The notes: generated from the letters alone by a model not told the origin. 64,000 nt of DNA from JALYNX01 sp963746905 (GCA_963746905.1 CAVVCY010000002.1:62001-126000); one strand, 5' to 3'; shown: positions 51,197 to 61,681, counted from the first letter of the stretch. Made by a program: numbers and translations.

Positions 51197-52299
51197 ATGG
51201 CTGCGAAACGTTGGGCTGCCCTCGACGGGCTCAGAGGTGTCGCGATTCTCCTCGTCTGATCGGCCTTTCGACTTTGGATTGACGCGGCACGCGGAGGAAT
51301 GGTCGGAGTCACCCTGTTCTTCGTTCTCTCCGGCTTCTTAATCACCCACCTGTTGATCGAGGAGAAGGAGACGACGGGTCGCATCGACGTCCCAAGCGCC
51401 TTTTACGGAGGCCGGCGCTCTCCGTCTGCTTCCGACGCTGGCGGTCTACCTGTCGCGGATTGCGGTATTGATCTGGGTCTTGAAACTTGCGGTGCCGATT
51501 TGGGATATGACATGGCCACCTGCGCTTCTACGTCGCTAACTATGTGGCAGGTGTCTGGCCACGACCTGTACGCCCATCGGCACCGTGGAGCCTGGCTGTC
51601 GAGGAGCATTTCTACCTGGTCTGGCCCGTGTTCGTGGGCCTGGGGGCAACAAGGCGACCGGAAGACCCTGGCACGTAGTCGTCGGTCTCTTGTGACTTGG
51701 CGGGTGGCAGTCGGCGTTGGGAATCCAGATGGGCTTTATGGGCCACCGATACGAACGCATACGCGATGGGTTTGGGATGTCTCCTAGCCGCCCTTCGCCA
51801 ACGGGGCACTGGCGAGGCTCGGAGTTCCTGAAGGCGCAGGCAGGGATGGCAATCCTTGTCTTGCTCAGTCTTGATTGCCACACCGCCTCGAAAGCCAGTT
51901 GTATGAAGTCGGAATTTGGCGTCCCCGCATGGCAGCGGGGCCTCGGCGTTGACGGTCTGGTCGGCGGTGGATGCTCGGCTCCGCCTTCCTCACCGGAAAG
52001 GTGATTCGTTGGTTTGGCGGAATCTCCTACGCCCTTTATCTGTGGCACGCACCGCTATTGCAGATTCCCGGGCTTGCCGATAACAGTTGGAGGCGATTGT
52101 TTGCGCTTGGCACTTGCCGTAGGGCTCGCCTGGCTCTCCTGGGTTCGTGGAAGGCCCGATCCTCAGGAGCCGGTTGCGACAGCGTCTGGTTCCAAAGGGT
52201 CGAGTCCCCGGAATGCAAGTACCCCGGCAACCGGTGAGCCCGGAGTGCAGGATCACCATGGACTTCGTTGACACCAACCATCCTCCAGAAACGCTGTAG
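51197..52299 (+). CDS. Acyltransferase-3 (OafA/YrhL-like) membrane protein, multiply frameshifted
   Basis: Several frames together read as one acyltransferase-3 protein, a family that O-acetylates cell-surface sugars. ATG 51197 gives AAKRWAALDGLRGVAILLV (classic LDGLRGxAIL start), then an in-frame TGA at 51257. GMVGVTLFFVLSGFLITHLL continues in the same frame; RLLPTLAVYLSRIAVLIWVL lies in the next; PWSLAVEEHFYLVWPVFVG (the family's WSLxVEExFYLxWP motif) in the next; later DTNAYAMGLGCLL and GISYALYLWHAPLLQ. Span (~365 aa) fits the family. The number of shifts could mean decay or dense sequencing error. It opens the surface-glycan island. Confidence 0.75.
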
Positions 52300-52307
52300 T
52301 CGCCAGC

Positions 52308-53466
52308 GTGGCTATCGGGGCTCTCTTCATGGGACTGGCGCTCGCCATCGGACTGAACCCAAGCGACGCCGACATCAAATATGACTGGCTCTCTGCGTCA
52401 GGAGCCGTGAGCAGCGATGCCTATGTCGACGTCCGAGACCTCGCTGATGAGTTCGGGGTCACGATCGGGATCAACCGTCCCGTCGCGTCGACCGGACCGG
52501 TGGTTCATCCGAGAACCCCGGGAGCCATTCTGTTAGCTCTCCCGCTTCTCTTGTTCGACTTCGACCATCTGTTCGCCGTAGCAACATTCATCACCATCGC
52601 CAGCGGAGTCGCCATTCTCTGGCCCGTCTTGGCCACGGCCAATCGAAATGATCGTGTGATGGTGTCGATACTGGCGCTGATTTGTGCCCCGACATTCATG
52701 ACTCTGATGTTTACCGGTCAGGCCGGCCTTGTGGCCCTTCTCACATTGTTCGCCTGGCCGCTGCTGTTCAAAGGGCGAGGCCTGGCCGGCGGGTTGATGT
52801 TGGCCGTAGCCGGTGCTCTGAAGATATTTCCGCTGATTCTCTTGGTGCCTTTGTTGCTACGACGTCGGTACTTTGCGTTCGGCGCAACCCTGGCTGCATT
52901 TGTCGCTCTGAATATTGGGGGGCTGACATTGCCGGGAGTCTCACTGACGGGTGCCGTCGATGGCCTGAGCGACGCCTCGACGACCTGGGTCGGCATGGGA
53001 CCCAATGGTTCGTTGGTCACGGCCCTTTTTCGAATAGGCGTGGACGCATTGTTCTCCCAGGCGATAGCGATAGCGGTGTTGGGCTTCTTCCTGACGGCGG
53101 CTGTGTTGACACGCAAGGAAAAGGTCATCAATGACCCACTGCCCTGGATCATTTCCGGCTTGCTGTTGGTGCCCTTGTCCTGGCTGAGCTACGACATGAT
53201 CCTCATGCCCGCTCTGGCCTGTCTGCTCCTTGCCAAGGATCTCCGGCCCCGTTTGCTCGCGTATGACAGGATGGGCGCTCTGGGTCACTCCGACACTGCT
53301 CTACGCCTTTGTCTTTGTCGACCTGGGGACGCTGTCGGTTGTCGTTCGGGTGATGTTGCTCGTCGTATGGTGGCTTGGCTGGTTGACCTGGACTGACAAG
53401 GGACTTGGCTCGACCTGGGTTGTGGCTCCTATCCGACCCCGTGCCAGAGCCGAGGTTTCGAGTTGA
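52308..53466 (+). CDS. GT87-like (DUF2029) membrane glycosyltransferase, frameshifted near its end
   Basis: A multi-helix GT-C protein related to polyprenol-phosphate mannosyltransferases of actinobacterial envelopes. Features are LMFTGQAGLVALLTLFAWPLLFKG (the GQ-containing helix), LMLAVAGALKIFPLILLVPLLLRRR, and WLSYDMILMPAL. Up to about residue 323 it reads from GTG 52308. The last ~60 residues (WVTPTLLYAFVFVDLGTL...) continue in the next frame to 53466, restored by removing one base near 53275. The true start may be TTG 52268 if one T near 52295 is extra, giving TPTILQKRVVASVAIG. Substrate unknown. Confidence 0.75.
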
Positions 53467-53506
53467 GGCCACCCGATGTAGCCGGCGAGTAGGGAGGGTC
53501 GTTGAG

Positions 53507-54230
53507 ATGTATCAGGGAATGAGGATCCTGGCGATGGCTCCAGTCCTCGATGAACGGGAGAAGATCGGCGCGGTGGTGAGCCGGGTGCCCAAAGACGTCG
53601 TCGATGAGGTGTTGGTGGTGGACGACGGATCGACCGACGGCTCTCAGGATGTGGCCAGAGGCCTGGGAGCCACCGTCGTCGAGTTGGGACGGACGCTTAG
53701 GCGTGGGCTTCGCAATCCGGACCGGCTACCAATACGCGGTCGACAACGGCTTCGACGTGGCTGTCGTGATGGCGGGAAACAACAAGGATGCACCCGAGGA
53801 AATCCCCTTGCTCCTCGGCCCGATCGCCAACGGGGAAGCCGACCTGGTTCAGGGCTCTCGTTGGCTCTCCGAGTCCGCCGACTTCGGAGCGATGCCGCTC
53901 TACCGCAAGTTTGCGACGCGGCTCCACCCGTTCCTTTTTCGCCTCATATCGAGCGCCAAGCTGACCGATACCACTAACGGCTTTCGGGCGGCCCGGACTT
54001 CCATGCTCGCCGACCCAAGACTGGCTCTCGACCAAGAATGGCTCGACGAGTACGAGCTGGAGGTCTACCTGTTGTACAAGTCGGCCAAACTCGGCTACCG
54101 GGTCACCGAGGTCGGGGTGACCAAGAGATACCCGCCGAAACAACTCGGGCAAACCAAGATGAAGCCGATACTCGGATGGTGGTCCATCCTTCGGCCTCTG
54201 CTGCTACTCGGGCTCGGGATCAAGAAATGA
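53507..54230 (+). CDS. GT2 glycosyltransferase (DPM/polyprenol-phosphate type), frameshifted
   Basis: A GT-A enzyme transferring a sugar from a nucleotide donor to a lipid phosphate or glycan. From ATG 53507 it reads ILAMAPVLDEREKIGAVVSR and VLVVDDGSTDGSQDVARGLG (donor-binding DDGS). After one extra base near 53693 it continues LGVGFAIRTGYQYAVDNGFD, then GSRWLSESADFGAMPLYRKFAT and TDTTNGFRA. The usual DxD has become MAGNNKD here, so the metal site departs from the norm. The ~241-aa length and basic C-terminus fit soluble members. Confidence 0.8.
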
Positions 54231-54249
54231 ATTGTGAGTGTGATTCGAA

Positions 54250-55280
54250 ATGATGATTGGTGTCGCCGTGATCGGCGTGGGTCATTGGGGCCCCCATCTG
54301 GTGCGAAATTTCAATGATCACCTGGCCAGTCAAGCCCTGTGGGTGATCGACCAGGCAGAGGGCCGGCGCAAGGCGATAGGTGAGCGTTTTCCCTCGGTTG
54401 CAGTCAGTGGGGACATCGACGACGCCCTCCAGGATGACCGCGTGGATGCCGTTGTGGTCGCCACCCCTACTTCCACTCACTTCGAGCTGGTCGAGCGCGC
54501 CCTTCAGGCAAACAAGCATGTGCTGGTGGAGAAGCCAATCACCTATTCGCTGAACGACGCTGCCGCGTTGTGTCGTCTCGCCGACTCCAGGGAGCGGGTT
54601 CTGATGGTCGGGCACGTGTTCTTGTTCAACCCCGCGATTCGGGCCGCCAAGGAATACATCGACAACAGCGAGCTCGGTCAGATCAAGTATGTCTCGATGA
54701 CCAGGACCAACTTGGGGCCGGTCCGTGTGGACGTCAATGCAGCATGGGATTTGGCCAGTCACGACATCTCGATCTCGAACTTTTGGCTCGACGCGATGCC
54801 CCTGTCCGTGTCGGCATCTGGAGGTAGCTGGCTCAACCCCGGAGTTCAGGATGTCGTGTTCGCCACGCTGAGGTACCCCGACGACATCATGGTCAACGTC
54901 GAGGCCTCCTGGCTCAATCCGCGGAAGCGGCGTCTGATATCAGTGGTCGGAGCTGAGCGGATGCTCACCGTCGACGACATGGACCTGAACGAGCCACTCC
55001 GGCTATACGACAAAGGTGTGGTCGGAGCCGCTGCTGAGGTCACTGACACTTTCGCGGGCTTCAGGTCACAAATAAGGGAGGGCGAGGTGCTACATTCCCC
55101 ACGTCACCACCGGTGAGCCTTTGCTTGCCGAGTGCAACGCGTTCTTGGCCCGGATTCTGGGCGAGGAAGGATCGCTGTCCGACGGCTGGGCCGGAGCCGA
55201 TGTGGTCGGCGGTCCTGGAGGCCATCGATCGGTCGATCGCGAATCGTGGAGCCGAGGAGGAAGTGGAGAAGGTTCGATGA
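54250..55280 (+). CDS. Gfo/Idh/MocA-family sugar dehydrogenase, two one-base insertions
   Basis: An NAD-dependent oxidoreductase, probably oxidising a UDP-sugar at C3 (WbpB/WlbA-like) for amino-sugar synthesis. IGVAVIGVGHWGPHLVRNF is the Rossmann loop. ATPTSTHFELVERALQANKHVLVEKPITYS holds the family's EKP motif, and LASHDISISNFWL the catalytic His region. The 3' end shifts near 55093 (...EGEV to YIPHVTTGEPLLAECNAF) and near 55208 (GADVV to AVLEAIDRS), each by one extra base, ending at 55280. Corrected length is ~343 aa. It overlaps the aminotransferase ATG by 4 bp. Confidence 0.82.
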
Positions 55281-56387
55281 AAGTCCCACTCGTTGATCTC
55301 GGCTGGCAACACGCCGAGATAGCCGACGAAATAGCCGCTGGCTTGGCCAATGTCATGGAGTCGACGGCATTCATCCAAGGCCCGCCAGTCGCCGAGTTCG
55401 AGGCTGCTTTTGCAGAGTTCTGCGGTGTGCGGAACTGCATAGGCGTGGCCAGCGGCACCGACGCCCTGGAGCTCGGGGTGCGAGCGCTGGGCCTGGGACC
55501 GGGTGATGAGGTGATCGTCCCCGCCAACAGCTTCATAGCGAGCGCCCTCGGGGTGATTCGAGCCGGGGCCAATGTGAAACTGGTCGATTGCGACCCGGTT
55601 ACCTATCTGATCGACGTCGACTCTCTGGCCGCCGCATTGGGGCCGAGGGTGCGGGCAGTGATGCCGGTTCATCTTTTCGGCCAGGTTGCGCCGGTCGAAG
55701 AGATCAGCGAGGTCGTCGGTGAAGTGGCCATTCTCGAGGACGCCGCGCAGTCACAGGGGGCCCTACGCCACGGCAAACCCGCCGGATCGTTGGGTCGGAT
55801 CGCCGCCACGAGTTTCTATCCAGGCAAGAACATCGGGGCCTACGGCGATGGGGGGAGCGGTCCTGACCGACGACGATGACCTGGCTCAGATGGTGCGCAA
55901 TCTCGGCAACTGGGGCTCGCCCAAGAAGTACCACCACCCGGTCATCGGGTTCAACTCCAGACTGGACACAGTCCAGGCAGTGGTCCTGAAAGCGAAGCTG
56001 ACCCGGCTCGAGAAGTGGAACGCCATGCGTCGTGAAGCCGCCGAGCGTTATCACGACCTACTGCGGTCGCAAGGTCGAGTGCAGCCTCCAGTCGTGCTCG
56101 ACGGCAATGAGCACATCTGGCATCTCTACGTGATTCGGGTTCCCTACCGGGATGAGGTGTTGGCATCGATGCATGCAGAGGGCGTCGGAGCGGGTGTCCA
56201 TTACCCCATACCGATGCATCTCCAAGGTGCCCTCTCCTTCCTTGGTTACGAGGAAGGAGACTTTCCGATGACCGAAACCGCAGCTCGGGAGATGCTGTCT
56301 CTGCCGATGTTTCCGGGGATCACCGTCGAACAACAGGAAATGGTTGTCGAGGCATTGGGGCGGGCCCTCGACTCGGTCGCCGTCTGA
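55277..56387 (+). CDS. DegT/DnrJ/EryC1-family sugar aminotransferase, one extra base
   Basis: A PLP enzyme that aminates keto-sugars. VPLVDLGWQHAEIADEI starts the protein, GVASGTDALELGVRALG binds the cofactor phosphate, and SFYPGKNIGAYGDGG carries the Schiff-base Lys184. Just after this, near 55856, one extra base shifts the frame; AVLTDDDDLAQMVRNLGNWG follows, then GFNSRLDTVQAVVLKAKL and GVHYPIPMHLQ. Corrected length is ~369 aa. Between a dehydrogenase and a hexapeptide acyltransferase, it likely forms the middle step of a diacetamido- or 3-acylamino-sugar pathway. Confidence 0.85.
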
Positions 56388-56390
56388 GCA

Positions 56391-56961
56391 ATGTCTGACA
56401 GCCCCGTCGTTCATCCGACGGCTCTCGTGGAGTCGACTCAGGTCGGTGCCAGGACACGGGTCTGGGCTTTCGCCCACATCCTGGAGGGGGCGGTCGTCGG
56501 TGAAGACTGCAAGATCGGTGACCACGCGTTCATCGAAGGCGGCGCGGTTCTCGGTGATCGGGTGACCGTCAAGAACAACTCACTCATCTGGCACGGGGTC
56601 AATATTGGTGACGACGTCTTCGTCGGGCCCAATGTGGTGTTCACCAATGATCTGGCGCCACGGGTCCGATATCAGACAGGCCCCGATGATTGGGAGAAGA
56701 CACAGGTGGCTGATCGAGCCTCGATCGGCGCCCACAGCACGATCGTGGCCGGGATTCGGCTTCGGCTTCAACAGCATGATCGGAGCGGGTTCGGTGGTTA
56801 CAAGGGATGTGCCGGACCATGCCTTGGTCTACGGCAACCCGGCGCGGCAGGTCGGTTGGGTCTGCGACTGCGGGCATAGGCTCGAGGACGATCTGAGCTG
56901 CTCTTATTGCGGCAGGCGCTACCTCGCCGCGGAGAACGGGCTGCAGGAGGAGACTCGGTGA
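56391..56961 (+). CDS. Left-handed beta-helix sugar N-acyltransferase with C-terminal zinc ribbon, one extra base
   Basis: A WbpD-like acetyltransferase built of hexapeptide repeats: VHPTALVESTQVGARTRVWAF, then HILEGAVVGEDCKIGDHAFI, NIGDDVFVGPNVVFTND, and, after one extra base near 56760, FNSMIGAGSVVTRDVPDHAL. It ends GNPARQVGWVCDCGHRLEDD and CSYCGRRY, a CxC...CxxC zinc-ribbon-like tail also seen in some sugar acyltransferases. About 189 aa after correction. It starts 3 bp after the aminotransferase and overlaps the next gene's GTG by 4 bp, consistent with a three-step sugar pathway. Confidence 0.82.
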
Positions 56962-58053
56962 CTCAGCGGTCCAAGATCGTCCTGTTGGGGATTATCGGCG
57001 TGCTGGTGAGCTGCTTCTTCGTAGGCCGGCTCCTCGCCGAGTTCGACTGGAACCCGACTACGACAATCAAATTCGGCGAGGTGTTCCCGGAGCAGAATGC
57101 GTACGCGGAGGTTCTGCTGGGCGCGTTCGTCCTCTCGCCGGATGCGGGACATGATGGGAAGTTCTATTTCTCCCAGGCGATGGATCCCTTTTACTTCGAG
57201 CCCGAGCTCACGCGGTCTACCTGGATCGACCCACCTACCGGGCGCAGAGGATGCTGTATCCGACCATCGCCGGGCGTCGGTGGCATTCTCGGTCCCACCG
57301 CAACCGCTTGGGGTCTGATCATCGTCAACGTGCTTGCGATGGGTTTGGGACGGTCGTCACTGCGATGGTCGCCGTCGAGTTGGGACGTTCACCGTGGTTT
57401 GGGCTTGCGTTCTTGTTCAATCCGGCTTTGTTCGTGACCCTGACCATCGACAGCGCCGAGATCCTGGCGATGACCGCCCTGATGACCGCCATCCTGTTTG
57501 CCATAAGGGGTCGACCGACCGCCACAGCGGTTGCCCTCACGGCGGCCGCATTGACGTCGGGAGACGATGATTCTCGCCGCCATTGGTCTCGCCTTGTTCT
57601 GGTACAAGAAGCGATCGCGGTTCCCTTTGGTGTTGCTGATGCCGTTCGCCACGTCGCCGCCTGGTGGGTCTACGTGCATTGGAGACTGGCCGACGGGCTC
57701 TCCCAGGACACCCAGGCAATTGGTTTACCACTCCAGGGATTCATCCAGGCATTCAACGGCTGGTTGTCAACGCCCAACTCGTTGCCGGATGCATTGATCG
57801 GGTGTGTCCTTCTCTTCGCCTCGATTCGATCGCGGTGCGAGCAATTAGAAGCCCTTCGCCACTGAGCTGGGCAGTGGCAGGATTCGCGGTGCTTGCCGTG
57901 GTTCTCAGCGAACCGGTGTGGGCCCGCTACTTCGACTCGGCGCGGGCTCTTGCCCCGGTGCTCACGACCTACATCCTTCTCGTGCTTGCCAGTTCGAGAG
58001 ACCCAAACCGGGTTGAACAAAGCCCCATAGATGAAGGGGCTAGATCAGCTTGA
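56958..58053 (+). CDS. Polytopic membrane protein A of a paralogous pair, frameshifted
   Basis: Joined frames give a ~365-aa multi-helix protein: from GTG 56958 a first helix IVLLGIIGVLVSCFFVGRLL, then EFDWNPTTTIKFGE, YAEVLLG, and GHDGKFYFSQAMDPFYF, then (shifted near 57210) AVYLDRPTYRAQRMLYPTIAG, (near 57285) VGGILGPTATAWGLIIVNVL, (near 57350) TVVTAMVAVELGRSPWFGLA, and at the end EPVWARYFDSARALAPVLTT. Both gains and losses of a base are needed. Strongly similar in layout to the gene at 58198. It looks like a GT-C-type glycosyltransferase or polymer transporter; no named family is certain. Confidence 0.6.
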
Positions 58054-58190
58054 CCACTCTCTCGGTTCTGATGCCGGTCTACAACGAGGTCCGCACTCTG
58101 CGAACCATCGTGGCTCGGTGGTCCCGGTATCCACTGGCGAAGATGGTCGACGGGGCAGGCGTGAGAACCGGCTTGAGTTGGACCGGTTAG
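58050..58190 (+). pseudogene. Remnant of a GT2 glycosyltransferase N-terminus
   Basis: TTG 58050 (overlapping the previous stop as TTGA) opens TTLSVLMPVYNEVRTLRTIV, the typical first strand and helix of GT2 enzymes, and continues RWSRYPLAKMVDG before losing resemblance. The expected donor-binding VVDDGS block and everything after are missing, and the frame stops at 58188-58190, 8 bp before the next gene. It appears to be a deletion remnant; the rest of a ~230-aa enzyme is gone. Confidence 0.6.
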
Positions 58191-58197
58191 GCGTCCC

Positions 58198-59301
58198 ATG
58201 ACAGGCGCCATGGAATCCCCCGACGGGCCCAGGTCAATTACGCCAAAGATGGTCGGGGTGGTCGCCTCCTTCCGCGTCGATGTTTGTTTTCAGTCAGTTG
58301 GCGAAGTTCGATTGGGATCCGACACATTTCGTCGCATTTGGCGAGGATGCCACCGAAATCCGCGCCTATGCAGAAGAACGCCTCGGGGTGGTCCGCCTGC
58401 GACCACAGCTCGGTCACGATGGGCGATTCTTCTTCGTTCAAGCCAACGACCCTTGGATTCTCGACCCTGAGGAAAACGCCTACCTTCTCGATCGCCCTCT
58501 TTACCGCTATCAACGGATGCTGTATCCGACCGTTGCGGGAGGCTTCGGGCTTCTCGGGCCGGAAGCGATCGTATGGGGGATGCTGCTCCTCAACCTGGTA
58601 GCAATGGGTTTCGGGTCGTGGGCGGTCGCCTCGATCGCCGATGGCTCGGCATGGTGGGGCCTGGCCTTCGTGCTCAATCTCGGGTTCGTCAGCGAACTCG
58701 ACATTGGTGGTGCCGGGATCGTGGCCGGCCACTTTCGCGTGGCTTGGTTCTTGAGGGGTCGTATGAGGGCTGGCGTCGCCTGGCTCACCCTGGCCGCACT
58801 TTCCCGCGAGGTAATGCTGGTGGTGGCTGCAGGAGCAGCCTTCGCCTTCTGGAGACGGGGGGAGCGGCAGGCCTTGATCACTTTGGCGGTGCCTCTCGGA
58901 GCAGTGATCGCATGGGCGGTGTACCTGAGGCTGCGGATAAGTCTCAATTTCGGGCTGTCCGAAGTGAATGAGATCGGGTTGCCGTTTGCTGGATTCATCC
59001 AGGCCTTCTCATCGTGGATCAAGGATCCCGTCGATCTGGTGGTCGGTGTCTGTGTTCCTTGTCCTTGGGCTTTTCCTTGCAGGCTGCTGCAGGACAACCT
59101 GGTCGGCTGGGCATTTCTCGGCTTTGTGCCTTGACCGAACCGGTGTGGCACAGCTACTTCGACATAACGAGGGGCGTCGCCCCGCTGCTAACCGCTTTCG
59201 TATTGCCGTCGGAGACAAATCCCAGGAACGCGCCATCTCGATCCACCGAGATCGCCTTGAGCAGCCCGGACCGACGCCCCGGTTGGGAGATGGAGGTGTG
59301 A
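58198..59301 (+). CDS. Polytopic membrane protein B of a paralogous pair, frameshifted at both ends
   Basis: Most of the protein reads in one frame: FSQLAKFDWDPTHFVAFGED, AYAEERLG, LGHDGRFFFVQANDPW, LLDRPLYRYQRMLYPTVAGG, then several helices, and INEIGLPFAG-like FIQAFSSWIKDPVD. These blocks line up with the neighbour at 56958 (FGE...AYAE, GHDGxFxFxQAxDP, DRPxYRxQRMLYPT, GLPxxGFIQAF). The N-terminus (KMVGVVASF from 58198/58210) and C-terminus (EPVWHSYFDITRGVAPLLTA, ending 59301) are in other frames. About 367 aa. Function unknown, probably glycan synthesis or export. Confidence 0.6.
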
Positions 59302-60219
59302 CGGCCATCAGCATCGTGCTCATTGTGCCCTCTACCTGTGGTTGGCACCGGTCAAAGCCGATGCGGAAATCGACCATGCCCTCTTCCGGATCACGGTGCA
59401 ATCGATGCGAGAAGGTGACTATTACTCCGTACGCGGCCCGGACATGTTTACGGGCCAACGAGGGCAGGCGTGACCGAGACGATCCGCGAGCTTTCGGATG
59501 CCCACCACCTTCTTTGTCTGGCACCTTTTCCCCAACGACCAGTACGTGTGGTGGCTCTTTGTCGGGTTATCGGGACTTGCAGGATAGCGGCTCGAAATTC
59601 TTGACTCGTCCGGTGCTCGGAGTGCTCGTAGTCGTTTACCTCTTGAATCGGCTGTTGGTAGCAGGCGGTCGCTGGTCGGCCAGTTCATGACGACGGAATG
59701 GGGGTCCCAGTCTCGCATCCTTTTCGGAGCTGTCCTCTGGCGCGCCGGGAGTAGGTGGTGGCTTGCCGCTGCTCTGCTTGCTGGCTACATCCGATCAGAG
59801 AGCTCGCTGCTCCGTTTCTGTGGTCGCTGGGCCTAGCTCTTCTGGCCGTGTACCCGGGCTCCGTGGTTCACCGCATTCGGGCTTGCCGTCCTGGCGCTAT
59901 CGGGCACGTGGCTCTGGTCATCCCCCACATCGACCCGAATGTCGTCAGAATCCGATCATTGACGATGTCACCCTTCCTCGAATCGAGATGATGGGATTCG
60001 GTTTGCCGGTTGGAGCCGTGTTCGGGCCGGTTTGTGGATTGTCGCCGTGTGGCACGTCATCAGCCAGCGTTGGTCCTCGATGCTCTTGCTCGCCTTGCCG
60101 GTGTCGGCTCTATCGATCGCCTACTGAATCCTGTGGTCCCTTTCGCAATCGTTTGGGGTTTGGAAGGCATATTCGATTTGGTCGCTTCACGGCGGAGACT
60201 CATCGCAGCACGACTTTGA
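59298..60219 (+). CDS. Third polytopic membrane protein, heavily frameshifted
   Basis: Only fragments survive, but together they resemble another multi-helix protein: GTG 59298 (overlapping the previous stop as GTGA) TAISIVLI, then LYLWLAPVKADAEIDHALFR, VQSMREGDYYSV, FRMPTTFFVWHLFPNDQYVW, WLFVGLSGLAG, LTRPVLGVLVVVYLL, LWSLGLALLAVYPGSV, GLWIVAVWHVISQRWSSMLL, and a clean end NPVVPFAIVWGLEGIFDLVA with a basic tail (stop 60217). A DYYSV-type early loop and late WGLEG helix suggest a GT-C-like enzyme. The dense shifts make exact boundaries and even gene integrity uncertain. Confidence 0.5.
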
Positions 60220-60258
60220 ATCCACGGAGGCGACATCTCCAACGATCAGGTGCTTGCC

Positions 60259-60927
60259 TCAGGTTTGAGAAGATCGGCGACAAACCACGAGAATTGCTGT
60301 CGCCTCTCTTCGGAGCCGCCTGGTCGGAAGGTGGATGTAGTAGCCACCGACCAGGTACCGGAAGATCCCGTGCCAGTCGAGGACTTGAAAATGGTCCCTG
60401 GCCCAATCGAGCCAGAAGTCCCGTCCTTCCTTATGAACGTGGGTCGGATCCTTGTCCAGCCACTCGACTGCACGTCCCAGAGGCCCGTCGTACACCGGCA
60501 CCACGAAGGCGAAGACCCCGTCGAGTTGGAGCATGCCGTTCACCGCCGAAGCGACCTCCTCGAGCGACTCGACATGTTCGATGACATCCCATGCGGTGAT
60601 GACACCTTGGGAACCGTGCGGATGGGATCTGAGATCCGCCGATGACAGTGCGAGGTTCGCGTTTGGAACCCGAGCCCGAGTTACCTCGAGGCCGTTGGCA
60701 TTGAGGTCAGTTCCGTGCAGAGACCAACTGGGATGGCGGAAGGAGACACGTTCCAGAAAGGCGCCGCGGCCGCACCCGATGTCGAGTAGGTCCCCCGGAT
60801 GTTCGACATGTCGATCGATGACGTCGAGATAATGATCTAGTTTCCGAATTGGATTCTGTCGTTCGTAGTCCCTGTATTCGGAGTCGAAGTAGTCGGGGAC
60901 CGATTCGATGCCACCCGACCTACTCAA
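60259..60927 (-). CDS. SAM-dependent class I methyltransferase
   Basis: A 222-aa methyltransferase. LLDIGCGRGAFLERV (motif I, residues ~47-61) binds SAM, followed by GTDLNANGLEVTRA, then ITAWDVIEHVESLEEVASAV, the motif IV/post-I segment typical of Methyltransf_23-type enzymes that act on glycan or lipid intermediates. It overlaps the upstream GT2 gene by 8 bp, so both are likely one transcript and may modify the same glycan. Its stop lies 40 bp from the convergent membrane-protein gene. Intact frame. Confidence 0.85.
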   Translation of the reverse strand: MSRSGGIESVPDYFDSEYRDYERQNPIRKLDHYLDVIDRHVEHPGDLLDIGCGRGAFLERVSFRHPSWSLHGTDLNANGLEVTRARVPNANLALSSADLRSHPHGSQGVITAWDVIEHVESLEEVASAVNGMLQLDGVFAFVVPVYDGPLGRAVEWLDKDPTHVHKEGRDFWLDWARDHFQVLDWHGIFRYLVGGYYIHLPTRRLRREATAILVVCRRSSQT

Positions 60928-61681
60928 AGCGCCTCTTGAGCATCAGTCGAAGGGTCGAGGTGGTCGTGTCCAGGACATCCATTTTGCTCGCGCCCTCTTT
61001 GAGGTCATATCTGAGGATCAACGGTGCCTCTCCGAAGATGAGATCCGGGTTGCGTCTCAGTTTGAGGAGAACGTCGACCATCACCTGAAATCCGTCTTGG
61101 TCGAAGAAAGCGCGATCGGTAGTCACGTCCTGGAGAAGGCCCGCTCGATACGCCCGGTAGCCGCTCGTGTAGTCCTTGATCCCACGGATCGGAAACAAGA
61201 GCCTGAAGAGGAGCCCGGCGATCCGACTCAAGATCCGGCGGTGCAATGGAACGCCACGAACTCGACTTCCCGGTGCGAATCGGGAAGCCACGACCACGTC
61301 GTGACCCTCCCTCACCATCCGGACCATGCGAAGTATCAATTCGGGTGTGTGGGAGTTGTCGGCGTCCAAGGTGACGATCACGTCGATCGGCTGGGCCACT
61401 TCGCACGCCCACTCCAATCCATCCCTCAGAGTCGCGCCCAGGCCGAGATTACGTTCGTGCCTTCTGACCTGAAGCGGAAGCTTGTTGGCCCACACCTCTG
61501 CGACCTCGGAGGTGTTGTCTGTTGACCCGTCATCGACGATCAGAATCTCGAAGCGCAGGTTCGCATCGTCCATTGCGCTGTCGATGCGCTCCAACAGATG
61601 TGGAAGGTCGCGTTCCTCGTTGAAGGCTGGAAGCACGATCCATATCTTCATGCGGGTGCGCTCGGGTTGTTGGCGGCTCAA
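60920..61681 (-). CDS. GT2 glycosyltransferase (dolichol-phosphate-mannose-synthase-like)
   Basis: An intact GT-A enzyme of ~253 aa. KIWIVLPAFNEERDLPHLLE is the first strand, EILIVDDGSTDNTSEVAE binds the nucleotide, VIVTLDADNSHTPELI holds the metal DxD, and SGYRAYRAGLLQDV and FDQDGFQVMVDVLLKLRR match DPM1-type domains. It probably charges polyprenol phosphate with a sugar for the GT-C enzymes of the island. The TTG start at 61681 overlaps the stop of a short upstream frame; ATG 61651 is the alternative. Confidence 0.88.
   Translation of the reverse strand: MSRQQPERTRMKIWIVLPAFNEERDLPHLLERIDSAMDDANLRFEILIVDDGSTDNTSEVAEVWANKLPLQVRRHERNLGLGATLRDGLEWACEVAQPIDVIVTLDADNSHTPELILRMVRMVREGHDVVVASRFAPGSRVRGVPLHRRILSRIAGLLFRLLFPIRGIKDYTSGYRAYRAGLLQDVTTDRAFFDQDGFQVMVDVLLKLRRNPDLIFGEAPLILRYDLKEGASKMDVLDTTTSTLRLMLKRRFE

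Noticed and set aside
51197..60219. Glycan island genes as pseudogenes from true decay
   Set aside because: Frameshifts of the same type hit essential genes outside the island, stops and overlaps between island genes remain in operon order, and domain lengths are preserved. Only the 58050 GT2 fragment lacks real sequence.
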